NCBI GenBank assembly: GCA_003665935.1
Contig: QPLR01000003.1
Coordinates: forward strand, 455,667-519,666
DNA from: Halobellus sp. Atlit-31R
GTDB taxonomy: Archaea; Halobacteriota; Halobacteria; Halobacteriales; Haloferacaceae
Direction: 5' to 3'
DNA length: 64,000 nucleotides
Numbering within the stretch: position 1 is the first letter of the stretch; each line of letters opens with the position of its first letter. Position numbers and translations under genes: made by a program. The notes below the pieces were generated by a model that was not told the DNA's origin, ran no database searches, and saw nothing but the letters and a program-made list of their open reading frames with translations. Positions 47,732 to 56,689 of the stretch are shown here, in pieces.

Positions 47732-50073
47732 AGGTCGCCGACGTCGTTCCGGAGTTCGCGGACGCCTTCGGCTTCGACGAGTTCAATCGAATGCAGCGGG
47801 AGGCCGCCCCCGCGATTCTCGACCGCGACGAGAACGTCGTCGCCGCCGCGCCGACCGCCAGCGGGAAGACCGCGCTCGCCGAACTCGCGATCTGTCGGAC
47901 TCTCGACGACGGCGGCACGGCGCTCTTCATCGCCCCGCTGCGCGCGCTCACGAACGAGAAGGAGTCCGAGTGGGAGCGCTTCGAGGATCTCGGCTACTCT
48001 GTGTACGTCGTCACCGGCGAACGGGACCTGAACCCCCGCCGCGCCGAGCGCGCCGACATCTTGGTGATGACGCCGGAGAAGACCGACTCGGCGACGCGGA
48101 AACACGACTCCGCGCGCTACTCGTTCGTCGCCGACGTCGACTGCTGTGTCATCGACGAGGTCCACCTCCTCGACTCGGACACGCGCGGCGGCGTTCTCGA
48201 AGTGACCGTCTCGCGGCTGCGCCGGATCTGTGACCCCCGCGTCGTCGCGCTCTCGGCGACGATGCCGAACATCGAAGACGTCGCGGCGTGGCTCGACGCG
48301 CCGCCGGAGACGACGTTCGAGTTCGGCGACGAGTACCGTCCCGTCGACCTCCACGCCGGCGTCCGGACCTACACCCACGGCGACAACGCCTTCGCGGACA
48401 AGTACCGCCGCCTCTACGCCGCCCTCGACCTCGCCGAAGAGCACATCCGCGACGGCGGTCAGGCGCTCGTGTTCGTCTCCTCGCGGCAGGACGCCGTGCG
48501 CGCGGCGGGCAAATCGCGCGACGAGATCGCAAAGCGGGACGTCCCGATGGGCGCGCGCGGCGACTACGACTTCCACACCGACGCGAAGGAACTCGACGAC
48601 GACGCGCTCGCGAAGGCCGCACCGGACGGCGTCGGGTTCCACCACGCCGGCCTCTCGAAGGACGACCGCGACCGGGTCGAAGAGTGGTTCAAAGAGGGCA
48701 AGATACAGCTGCTCTTCTCGACGTCGACGCTCGCGTGGGGCGTGAACCTCCCGGCGCGCTGCGTCGTCATCCGCGACACGAAGTACCACGACCCGCTGGA
48801 GGGCGAAGTCGACATCTCGCCGCTCGACATCCTCCAGATGCTCGGGCGCGCGGGGCGTCCCGGCTACGACGACGTGGGCTACGGCTGGGTCGTCTGCGAC
48901 CGCTCGGACGCCGACAAGTACCGTCGCCTCCTCCGAGAGGGAAAAGAGATCGAGTCGCGGCTGGCCGACGACCTCGACTCCCATCTCAACGCCGAGATCG
49001 CGATGGGCACCATCCGCGACCTCGACGACGTTATGTCGTGGCTGGGGACGACGTTCTACTACCGCCGGGCGCAGTCGAAGCCCGAACAGTACGGCTTCGA
49101 GAACCTCCGCGGGCGGGTGCGCGAGACGCTCGAATCGCTCGTCGCGCGCGGCTTCGTCCGGATGGGCGACGACCTCGCGGTCGACGGGACCGCGCTCGGC
49201 CGACTCGCCTCGAAGTACTACCTCCGCTTAGAGACCGCAGAGCGCTTCCACCGCCTGTGTGCGCGTGAGACGATCTCAGCGGACGGGATCCTCGAAGCCG
49301 TCGCCGGTGCCGAGGAGTTTCACTCCGTCTCCGCCCGTCAGTCGGAGGCCGACGCGGTCGACGGCGTCCTGTCGGACGTCGTGACCGACTTGGAAGACGG
49401 CCCGCGAAAGGTGCTCGCGATCCTCCACGCCGGAATGCAGAACAGCACGCCCGCGGATCTCCGCTCGGACGCGTGGATCATCCGGCAGAACGCACTGCGG
49501 CTCCTCTCGGCGCTTCGTGAGTTCCTCTCGGAGTTCGCCGGCCCCCGCGCGGCCAACCTCGCGCGACGCGTCGAGGCGCGTGTCGAGCACGGCGTCCCGC
49601 GCGACGCGGTCGGGCTGACCGCCGTCGACGGCATCGGGCCGAACCGGGCGCGGACGCTCGCGACGGGCGGACTCCACAGTCCGGCCGACGTCGTCGACGC
49701 CGGAGCCGACGAACTCCAGCGTGCGGGGCTCTCGGCCGGCGTCGCCGACCGGATCGTCGAGAACGCCCGTTCGTTCCCCGCGATCGACGTGTCGTGGGGA
49801 TCGTTCCCCGACAGCATCGCCCCCGGCGCGAACGAGATGCGCGAGGTCACCGTCCGCAACGCGGGCGGCGGCGCGGCGGCCGGCATCCGCGTGACCGTCA
49901 ACGGCGTCGAGATGACGACGAAGGAGGCGTATCTCTCCGACTCGGTGACCGTCCCCGTGGGCGTCTTCGGCGCGAACGCCGACGAGCTCGAATTCTCCGT
50001 GGAGGTCACGTTCCCCGACGAACCGCTACACCCCGTCAGCGCGACGCGAACGGTCGACGTCGAATCGCTGTAG
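47728..50073 (+). CDS. Ski2/Brr2-like superfamily 2 helicase
   Basis: A 781-residue helicase related to Hel308 but distinct. Walker A PTASGKT (about 39-45), IDEVHLLD, SATMPNIEDVAAWL, QMLGRAGRPG, winged-helix and ratchet parts, a helix-hairpin-helix (LTAVDGIGPNRARTLATGG) and a C-terminal beta-sandwich (about 690-781, VSWGSFPDSIAPGANEMREVTVRNAGGG). The last is reminiscent of the Sec63/Ig-like module of Brr2-type helicases. It may act on RNA or DNA; the role is unknown. Start GTG 47728 is fixed by the GGAGGTG and the conserved VKVADVVPEF. Confidence 0.88.
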   Translation: MKVADVVPEFADAFGFDEFNRMQREAAPAILDRDENVVAAAPTASGKTALAELAICRTLDDGGTALFIAPLRALTNEKESEWERFEDLGYSVYVVTGERDLNPRRAERADILVMTPEKTDSATRKHDSARYSFVADVDCCVIDEVHLLDSDTRGGVLEVTVSRLRRICDPRVVALSATMPNIEDVAAWLDAPPETTFEFGDEYRPVDLHAGVRTYTHGDNAFADKYRRLYAALDLAEEHIRDGGQALVFVSSRQDAVRAAGKSRDEIAKRDVPMGARGDYDFHTDAKELDDDALAKAAPDGVGFHHAGLSKDDRDRVEEWFKEGKIQLLFSTSTLAWGVNLPARCVVIRDTKYHDPLEGEVDISPLDILQMLGRAGRPGYDDVGYGWVVCDRSDADKYRRLLREGKEIESRLADDLDSHLNAEIAMGTIRDLDDVMSWLGTTFYYRRAQSKPEQYGFENLRGRVRETLESLVARGFVRMGDDLAVDGTALGRLASKYYLRLETAERFHRLCARETISADGILEAVAGAEEFHSVSARQSEADAVDGVLSDVVTDLEDGPRKVLAILHAGMQNSTPADLRSDAWIIRQNALRLLSALREFLSEFAGPRAANLARRVEARVEHGVPRDAVGLTAVDGIGPNRARTLATGGLHSPADVVDAGADELQRAGLSAGVADRIVENARSFPAIDVSWGSFPDSIAPGANEMREVTVRNAGGGAAAGIRVTVNGVEMTTKEAYLSDSVTVPVGVFGANADELEFSVEVTFPDEPLHPVSATRTVDVESL

Positions 50074-50100
50074 GTGGGTGGCTACAGGGCGAGCCGCGAC

Positions 50101-50751
50101 CTACCCCAGCAGCACGGCCCGGAGCTCGTCGGTCCCGTCGACGGAGACGTCGGCCCGCGAGAGATCCAAGTCGGTGTTGTGCGCCGACCGGAACGCGACG
50201 GTGAACGCGCCCGCTCGGACGGCGGCCTCGATACCGTTGATCGAATCCTCGACGACAACGCACGACTCGGGGTCGACTCCCAACCGTTCGGCGGCGTGCT
50301 CGTAGATGTGCGGCTCCGGCTTGCCGGGCTCGTCGAGCTCCTCGGCGCTCAACACCAGATCGAGCGGGTCGAGGTCGAACCGCTCGCGGACGACAGCGAT
50401 CCACGATCGCGGGGCCGAAGAGACGATCGCGATCGGCCGGCCGGCGGCCCGCAGCGCGTCGAACAGCTCCGGCACTCCGGGGGTGAGCGCGACGTCCTCG
50501 CCGTACAGCGACTCCGCGCGCGTCTCGTACTTCTCGACGAACTCGGCCTTCGTCACGACGGTCCCGTACTTCGCGTCGAGATAGTCGTAGATCTCGTAGT
50601 ACGGCATCCCGGCGACCTCCTCGTACGTCGGCGACCCCTCCGCGACGGCCGCCTCGAAGACCCACTCCTCTTCGAACCGATGCCAGTATCGCTCGGAGTC
50701 GACCAGCACGCCGTCCATATCGAACAACACCGCGCCGTCGGGCACGTCCAT
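50101..50751 (-). CDS. HAD-superfamily phosphatase, beta-phosphoglucomutase-like
   Basis: A 216-residue HAD subfamily IA enzyme: DMDGVLVDSE (residues 11-20, nucleophile Asp), cap domain helices, motif II IVSSAP, Lys in KPEPHIYEHAAERLG and motif IV VVEDSINGIEAA. Likely hydrolyses a small phosphorylated metabolite; substrate unknown. Convergent with the helicase and divergent from the NucS-like gene. Confidence 0.87.
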   Translation of the reverse strand: MDVPDGAVLFDMDGVLVDSERYWHRFEEEWVFEAAVAEGSPTYEEVAGMPYYEIYDYLDAKYGTVVTKAEFVEKYETRAESLYGEDVALTPGVPELFDALRAAGRPIAIVSSAPRSWIAVVRERFDLDPLDLVLSAEELDEPGKPEPHIYEHAAERLGVDPESCVVVEDSINGIEAAVRAGAFTVAFRSAHNTDLDLSRADVSVDGTDELRAVLLG

Positions 50752-50827
50752 ACGCCCCCCTCACAGCGCTTCCTGCTAAGCCCTTCGTGCGAAGGTCTAT
50801 GACTGATACCGGGACCACGCCCGGCGT

Positions 50828-51568
50828 ATGTCCGACACGATCCGCGTCTTCGCCGGTGACTGCACGACGACTTTCGAGGGCGCTCGCACCCGCACGCAGC
50901 GGGGCCGCGTCGCCGTGGTCGTCAAACCCGACCGAACCGTACTCGTCCACGACGCCGACGGCTACCAGCCCGTGGCGTGGCTGACGCGTCCCGACTCGCT
51001 GACCGTCGAGACCGACGCCGGCGGCTTCGGCCTCGTCGCGCGCGCCGGCGAACAGGTCCTCCGCGTCGTCGCCAACGAGCGCTCCGGCGACGCCGAGTAC
51101 CCCGTCACAGAGGCCGGCCTTCCCGTCGGCTCGCACCCGGAAACGGGCGAACCGCTCGTCCGCGCCGGCGGCGACGTGGTCGCGCTCGACTCCGACGTCC
51201 GCTACCGGCTCCCCTCGGGAGCGACCGTCCTCGACGAGACGTGCGACGCCTGCGGCCTCCCGAAGATCCGCGCGGAGGCCGGCGCGGCCTTCGAGATCTG
51301 TCTCGACCGCTCGTGTGAGTCGCTCGACGACGCCGTTCGCGAGCGCTTCGATCGGGAGTGGACCTGTCCCGACTGCGGTTCGGACCTGCGGATCGTCCGC
51401 CGCGGCGGTCGCCTGCTCGCGGGCTGTGACGCCTACCCCGACTGCGACACGGCTTTCGCGATCCCGGCGGGCGTCGTCGTCGACACGTGCGACTGCGGCC
51501 TCCCGGTCTTCGAGACCGCTCGCGGCCGGCGCTGTCTCGACGCGACCTGCGAGTCGTTTACGGCGTAA
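50828..51568 (+). CDS. NucS-N-terminal-like domain fused to topoisomerase-type zinc ribbons
   Basis: A 246-residue protein. The N-terminus (IRVFAGDCTTTFEGARTRTQRG...KPDRTVLVHDADGYQPVAW) resembles the beta-barrel DNA-binding domain of the endonuclease NucS. The NucS nuclease core is absent. The second half has three C4 zinc-ribbon-like units (CDACGLP...CLDRSC, CPDCGSDL...GCDAYPDC, CDCGLPVF...CLDATC) like those at topoisomerase I C-termini. It probably binds single-stranded DNA or nucleic acid; function unknown. Confidence 0.7.
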   Translation: MSDTIRVFAGDCTTTFEGARTRTQRGRVAVVVKPDRTVLVHDADGYQPVAWLTRPDSLTVETDAGGFGLVARAGEQVLRVVANERSGDAEYPVTEAGLPVGSHPETGEPLVRAGGDVVALDSDVRYRLPSGATVLDETCDACGLPKIRAEAGAAFEICLDRSCESLDDAVRERFDREWTCPDCGSDLRIVRRGGRLLAGCDAYPDCDTAFAIPAGVVVDTCDCGLPVFETARGRRCLDATCESFTA

Positions 51569-51658
51569 AAACCGCGTGAGCGGCCGCTGTCTCCGCACAC
51601 AGCGTCGGCAGCGCGGCCGCGCTGTCACCGTTCGCGGCATCCGCTGATCGCAGCCCAT

Positions 51659-52780
51659 ATGTCGTCGCCGACCGCCGATGTCAGTATGGACGGGACACTG
51701 GCGGACGGCGTCGTTCGCGTCGGCGGCGACGCCAGACAGCGGTTCTACGACGCCCGCGGGTACGGCCGGCCGCTCGAACACAACCGCATCGAACTGGCCC
51801 CCGTGGAAGCGGCGCATCTCCTCGCTCGGGACGACCTCGACGCCGTCGTCGACGAGTCCGAATCGGGCGACGGTGCCCGGCTCGGATTCCGCGAGTTCCT
51901 CGTCCGCACCGGGGCGACGCTCCGCTTTGCCGTCTACAAGGATCTCCGGGACCGCGGGTTCTACCTCTCGCCCGCCCGCGAGGACTGGCCCGGCGTCGCC
52001 GGCGACGCTGCAGCCGGCGACGTCGACGTCGACTTCGTCGTCTACCCGCGCGGTAACGGCCCCTGGGACGACGCGGTCGCCTACCGGATCTGCATCGCGG
52101 GCGAGCGCGAGGCCATCGTCGCCAGGTCGCTCGGTGACGTCGTCCTCGCGGTCGTCGACGAGGACGGCGAACTGACGTACTTCGAGACCGACGCCGAGCC
52201 GGCGATCGGTGGCTCAGCGGCAGACGCCGACGCCTCGTTCGGTCCGGCCGAGGACTTACCGATGGCGGACGTCGACGCCGACCTGCTGGCCGACCGCGTG
52301 GTCTGCTACGAGACGGCCGACGACCTCTACGAACGCCACTTCTACGGGCAGCGGCTGTTCGGCCGCAACGCCGACGCCGGACCGCTCCAGCTGTCGCTCG
52401 TCGAGGGCGCGTATCTCGCACAGCGCGGCGTCGTCGACGTCGACGTCGACGCGGTCGTCGACCTCGGTCGCGACGTCGAAGGGGGACGGTTCGATCGTCG
52501 GTTGCGCGCGTACGCCGCGCTGCGGGACCGCGGCGTCGTTCCGAAGAGCGGCTTCAAGTTCGGCGCGGACTTCCGCGTCTACGAGGAGTTCACCGACGTC
52601 GACTCGCTGAGCCACTCGACGGACCTCGTGCGCGTCGTCGCCCCGGACCACACCTTCTACCCGCGGGACCTCTCGCTCGACGTCCGGCTCGCCGGCGGGG
52701 TCCGGAAGCGAATGGTTTTTGCGCTCACCGCGGCCAACGGCGAGATAGACTGGCTCTCGGTAGCCCGACTCACCCCATGA
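51659..52780 (+). CDS. endA: tRNA-splicing endonuclease EndA
   Basis: Cuts bulge-helix-bulge motifs in pre-tRNA and pre-rRNA. A 373-residue duplicated form: two EndA repeats (about 10-180 and 200-373). The second keeps the catalytic triad: Tyr in RVYEEF, His in SLSHSTDLVR and Lys in GVRKRMVFAL. The first repeat is degenerate, as in dimeric euryarchaeal enzymes. An internal Met (51686, MDGTLADGVVRVGGDARQRF) fits the family start equally well. The stop overlaps the trpS ATG (ATGA). Confidence 0.92.
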   Translation: MSSPTADVSMDGTLADGVVRVGGDARQRFYDARGYGRPLEHNRIELAPVEAAHLLARDDLDAVVDESESGDGARLGFREFLVRTGATLRFAVYKDLRDRGFYLSPAREDWPGVAGDAAAGDVDVDFVVYPRGNGPWDDAVAYRICIAGEREAIVARSLGDVVLAVVDEDGELTYFETDAEPAIGGSAADADASFGPAEDLPMADVDADLLADRVVCYETADDLYERHFYGQRLFGRNADAGPLQLSLVEGAYLAQRGVVDVDVDAVVDLGRDVEGGRFDRRLRAYAALRDRGVVPKSGFKFGADFRVYEEFTDVDSLSHSTDLVRVVAPDHTFYPRDLSLDVRLAGGVRKRMVFALTAANGEIDWLSVARLTP

Positions 52781-54423
52781 CACGAGACCACGACGCCCGC
52801 GACAGTGACGACCGCGCCGCCGCAGCGCCGGCGCGGGAGGACGCGCAGCGACTGACGGACGGCGGCGGCGACGTCGCGGCCGGTGCCGACGACGTCGCGC
52901 TCGACCCGTGGGGCGCTTCGACCGTCTCCGACTACCGGAAGCTCTTCGAGGAGTTCGGTATCGGGGAGTTCGACGACGTGCTGCCCGAAGTTCCGAACCC
53001 CCACTATCTGATGCGCCGCGGCGTCATCTTCGGCCACCGCGACTACGAACCGGTCGCGGAGGCGCTCCGCGAGGGCGAAGACGCGGCCGTCCTCTCGGGC
53101 TTTATGCCGACGGGCGACCCCCACATCGGCCACAAACTCGTCTTCGACGAGATCATCTGGCACCAAGAGCAGGGCGCGGACGCCTACGCGCTGATCGCCG
53201 ACCTGGAAGCGCACTCCGCTCGCGGGATGACCTGGGGGGAGATCGACGAACACGCGCGCGATTACCTCCTGAGCCTGCTCGCGCTCGGCTTCGACCCCGA
53301 GGAGGGCGAACTCTACCGGCAGTCCGACAACCGCGAGCTTCAGGATCTCGCCTTCGAGCTGGGTTCGAAGGCGAACTTCTCGGAGTTTCAGGGGATCTAC
53401 GGCTTCGACGGCGAGACGAACGTCTCGCATATGCAGTCGGTCGTCACGCAGATGGCCGACATCCTCTACCCGCAGCTAGACGAGCCGAAGCCGACCGTCA
53501 TCCCCGTCGGCCCCGACCAGGACCCGCACGTGCGGTTCGCGCGCGACCTCGCGGCGCGGATGCGTTTCTTCAAAGTGACCGCGGCGTACGCGAGCTTCGA
53601 GCTCACCGAGGCCGAGCGCGCCCTCGTCGCGGCCGTCTACGACGAGCGCGAGGCATACGCCGACGAGCCCGGCCGTCCCCGATGCGAGGAAGCGGGCGCG
53701 TGGCTCGCCGCCCGCGAGGAACTCGACGACCTCGGGGTCGTCGCCGGCGACGACGTCCGCGACTCCGCGGTCGAGAAACTGGAGAACGGCGGGATGGAGC
53801 CGCTCCGCCCCCGCGTCCGCTTCCTCGACGCCAACGCCACCGAGGCGGCGTTCGAGGCGCTGATCGAGTCGATCGACGGGGAGAAACGACGCTACGACGA
53901 ACACGTCGATGCCTTCGACCTCGACGCCGCCGAGGCCGAAGAGCTCGCGCGCCAGATCGAGCTCGACCACGGCGGCTACGGCTTCGTCCCGCCGTCGTCG
54001 ATCTACCACCGCTTTATGACCGGCCTCACCGGCGGGAAGATGTCCTCGTCGATCCCGGCGTCGCACATCTCCTTACTCGACGACCCAGAGGAGGGGTACG
54101 ACAAGGTGAAGTCGGCGACGACTGGCGGGCGCGAGACCGCCGAGAAACAGCGCGAACTCGGCGGTAAAGCCGACGAGTGTCCCGTCTACGAACTGTACGC
54201 CTACCTACTGGCCGGCGACGACGACGAGTTCGCAAAGGAGGTCTACGACGAGTGCGTCGGCGGCGAGCGCCTCTGCGGCGGCTGCAAGGAACAGGCCGCG
54301 GAACTGATGCGTGCGTTCCTCGAAGAGCACCAGGAGAAGCGCGACGAGGTCGAGGGTCTCCTCGACGACCTCGACGTCTCGCTCACGTCACCGCGCCGCG
54401 GCGTCGCTCCCGGCGACGAGTAG
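52777..54423 (+). CDS. trpS: Tryptophanyl-tRNA synthetase
   Basis: Class I synthetase charging tRNA-Trp, 548 residues. A HIGH-type motif is in PTGDPHIGHKL (about 111-121) and the KMSKS-type loop is GGKMSSSIP (about 422-430). It carries a haloarchaeal acidic N-terminal extension of about 45 residues. It overlaps endA by 4 nt, so it is translationally coupled. Since haloarchaeal tRNA-Trp is intron-containing and needs EndA, the pairing is functionally sensible. Confidence 0.94.
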   Translation: MTRDHDARDSDDRAAAAPAREDAQRLTDGGGDVAAGADDVALDPWGASTVSDYRKLFEEFGIGEFDDVLPEVPNPHYLMRRGVIFGHRDYEPVAEALREGEDAAVLSGFMPTGDPHIGHKLVFDEIIWHQEQGADAYALIADLEAHSARGMTWGEIDEHARDYLLSLLALGFDPEEGELYRQSDNRELQDLAFELGSKANFSEFQGIYGFDGETNVSHMQSVVTQMADILYPQLDEPKPTVIPVGPDQDPHVRFARDLAARMRFFKVTAAYASFELTEAERALVAAVYDEREAYADEPGRPRCEEAGAWLAAREELDDLGVVAGDDVRDSAVEKLENGGMEPLRPRVRFLDANATEAAFEALIESIDGEKRRYDEHVDAFDLDAAEAEELARQIELDHGGYGFVPPSSIYHRFMTGLTGGKMSSSIPASHISLLDDPEEGYDKVKSATTGGRETAEKQRELGGKADECPVYELYAYLLAGDDDEFAKEVYDECVGGERLCGGCKEQAAELMRAFLEEHQEKRDEVEGLLDDLDVSLTSPRRGVAPGDE

Positions 54424-54438
54424 TCGACTCCGTTCGCG

Positions 54439-54717
54439 CTACTCGATCGTCAGTTCGCCGTCCTCGCCGCTCTCGCCTTCCGCCCACTCGATCTCGAACT
54501 CGACGCTCAGCTCTCCGGGGCCCTCCGTCGGGCCCTCGCGCTCGGCTTTCACCTCGAACGTCGGGCGAGCGGGCGGTTCGATCGTCGCCGACTGGCCGCC
54601 CGCCGTCAGCGTGATCGCCTCGCCGGCGTCCAGTTTGTCGGCTACCTCGCGGAGGTACGTCGCGATCGCTGCGCGGCTCTGTCGGTCCTCGGATTTGAAG
54701 AGTACTTCTTCGGGCAT
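54439..54717 (-). CDS. Amphi-Trp domain protein
   Basis: A 92-residue protein with the amphi-Trp pattern: MPEEVLFKSEDRQSRAAIATYLREVADKLDAGEAITLTAGG, then a beta-strand segment ending in SVEFEIEWAEG. These small domains are widespread in haloarchaea and bacteria, function unknown. It is convergent with trpS (15-nt gap). The start at 54717 is preferred; three more codons upstream are possible. Confidence 0.8.
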   Translation of the reverse strand: MPEEVLFKSEDRQSRAAIATYLREVADKLDAGEAITLTAGGQSATIEPPARPTFEVKAEREGPTEGPGELSVEFEIEWAEGESGEDGELTIE

Positions 54718-55150
54718 ACCCCGCAATTCGACGTCTCAGAGCATAAGGCTGCTGTCGACCGAACCGGTTCGCGCCGTTTCTCTCCGGCTCTCGCTCGGGT
54801 GTGGGGCACTTTCACACGGGTTCCGGAACCGTTTTGCTCGCCCGTGGAGACGTCGTCGATATGCGAACCGGTCCCGACAGTCCCGGACATCGCGTCGACA
54901 CGGAATCGACCGACAGCGACGAGTCCGGCTTCTCTCTCGGGCGGTGTTGAGAGCGGCGGACCCGCCGCCGAGTATGTCGCTGTCGGTGTCGACTCCGGCG
55001 GGTCGGCGGCGGCGAAACCGCTCGAACCGGCCCGGCGCGGACGCGCGAGCGTCTGCGGTCTTCGGAACTGCTAACTGGCGGCCGGTCGGTAGACGCGACA
55101 ACGACCGACCGACGGTGACGATCACCGTACGATCACCCACTGAACACAGA
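54718..55150. other. Long gene-free leader region before pheS
   Basis: 433 bp. It contains a 29-codon ORF (54861-54950, starts MRTGPDSPGHR) with weak support, a GGCGGACCCGCC hairpin near 54955, and the direct repeat ACGATCACC twice within 55115-55136 just before pheS. The pheS promoter could not be placed with certainty. Confidence 0.45.
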
Positions 55151-56689
55151 ATGAAACTCCCCGAACCACAGGTCGCGGTGCTGAACGCCGCGAGCGCGAC
55201 AGACGAGACGCCGATCGAACAGCTCGCCGCGGAGGCGGGTCTGAAGCCGGAGACGGCGACGCAGGCCGTCTTCGAGCTCCGCGACGACGACCTCCTCGAC
55301 GTCACGGAGCGCGACTCCGTCGAGTACGAACTGACCGAGGAAGGCCGCACGTACGTCGAGGCGGGCCTCCCCGAGGTCCGGCTCTACCGCGCCGCGGTCG
55401 CGGCCGGTGCCGACGAAGAGCCGGTGCAGATGGGACGCGTCATCGGCGCGGCCGACCTCGACGGCCCGGAGGTCGACATCGCCCTCGCGAACTTCGGGCG
55501 GAAGGGCTACGGCTCGATCGACAGCGGCGAACTCTCCGCCGACGGCGACACCGACGCCGAGGCCGACCCCGAGGCGGCCGCGCTCGCCGAACTTGCAGGT
55601 GCCGACGGCGGCGACGATGCTGACGCCGACACGGCTCTCGACGACGTCGACGACGCGGTCCTCGACCAACTGGTCTCGCGGAATCTCCTCGACCGCCACG
55701 AGCGGACCGTCCGGGCGGCCACGCTCACCCAGGCGGGCGTCACGGTGCTGATGGAAGGCGTCGAGGCCACCGAGGCGGTCGACCGACTCACTCCCGAGCT
55801 CCTCACCTCCGGGGAGTGGGAAGACGTCGAGTTCACCGAGTACAACGTCGAGGCCGACGCGCCCGACGTGCGCAGCGGCAAACTGCACGTGCTCCGGCAG
55901 ACGGCAGAGCGCGTCAAGGACGTTCTCGTCGGGATGGGCTTTCAGGAGATGGACGGCCCGCACGCCGACGCCGACTTCTGGATCAACGACTGCCTGTTCA
56001 TGCCGCAGGACCACCCGGCGCGGACCCACTGGGACCGCTTCGCGCTCGACGTCTCACCCATCGCCGACCTCCCCGACGACCTCGTCGACCGCGTCGAGGC
56101 TGCCCACCGGCAGGGCGTCGGCGACGACGGCGACGGCTACCACTCGCCGTGGTCCGAGGACTTCGCGCGCGCGATCGCGCTCCGCGGACACACGACGTCG
56201 CTGTCGATGCGCTATCTCTCCGGGACCGAAGTGGGCGAACTCGACCCGCCACAGCGGTACTTCTCCGTCGAGAAAGTGTACCGCAACGACACTCTCGACG
56301 CGACCCACCTCCTGGAGTTCTTCCAGATCGAGGGCTGGGTGATGGCCGAGGACCTCTCGGTCCGGGACCTGATGGGGACGTTCGTCGAGTTCTACGAGCA
56401 GTTCGGCATCACCGACGTCCAGTTCAAACCGCACTACAACCCCTACACCGAGCCCTCCTTCGAGCTGTTCGGCCGCCACCCGACGACCGGTGAACTCATC
56501 GAAATCGGAAACTCCGGGATGTTCCGCGACGAGGTGCTCGAACCGCTCGGCGTCGAACACGACGTGATGGCGTGGGGGCTCGCGCTCGAACGCCTCGCGA
56601 TGCTGACCACCGGTGCCGAAGACATCCGCGACCTGCACGGCACGCTCGCAGACCTCGAGTTCCTCCGCGGCGCGGAGGTGACCTACTGA
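55151..56689 (+). CDS. pheS: Phenylalanyl-tRNA synthetase alpha subunit
   Basis: Catalytic alpha subunit of the heterotetrameric class II synthetase, 512 residues. N-terminal winged-helix DNA-binding-like domains (about 1-90 and 150-210), then the class II core: motif 2 FSVEKVYRNDTLDATHLLEFFQIEGWV, FKPHYNPYTEPSFE and motif 3 GWGLALERLAM-type AWGLALERLAML. An acidic insertion lies about 135-165. The ATG at 55151 fits; the long upstream in-frame stretch is not acidic. The stop overlaps the pheT start (TGATG). Confidence 0.95.
   Translation: MKLPEPQVAVLNAASATDETPIEQLAAEAGLKPETATQAVFELRDDDLLDVTERDSVEYELTEEGRTYVEAGLPEVRLYRAAVAAGADEEPVQMGRVIGAADLDGPEVDIALANFGRKGYGSIDSGELSADGDTDAEADPEAAALAELAGADGGDDADADTALDDVDDAVLDQLVSRNLLDRHERTVRAATLTQAGVTVLMEGVEATEAVDRLTPELLTSGEWEDVEFTEYNVEADAPDVRSGKLHVLRQTAERVKDVLVGMGFQEMDGPHADADFWINDCLFMPQDHPARTHWDRFALDVSPIADLPDDLVDRVEAAHRQGVGDDGDGYHSPWSEDFARAIALRGHTTSLSMRYLSGTEVGELDPPQRYFSVEKVYRNDTLDATHLLEFFQIEGWVMAEDLSVRDLMGTFVEFYEQFGITDVQFKPHYNPYTEPSFELFGRHPTTGELIEIGNSGMFRDEVLEPLGVEHDVMAWGLALERLAMLTTGAEDIRDLHGTLADLEFLRGAEVTY

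Noticed and set aside
54861..54950. 29-codon ORF before pheS as a firm gene
   Set aside because: Composition is plausible, but the TATA-like match is weak (GTTTTGC) and there is no other support; kept only as a finding.
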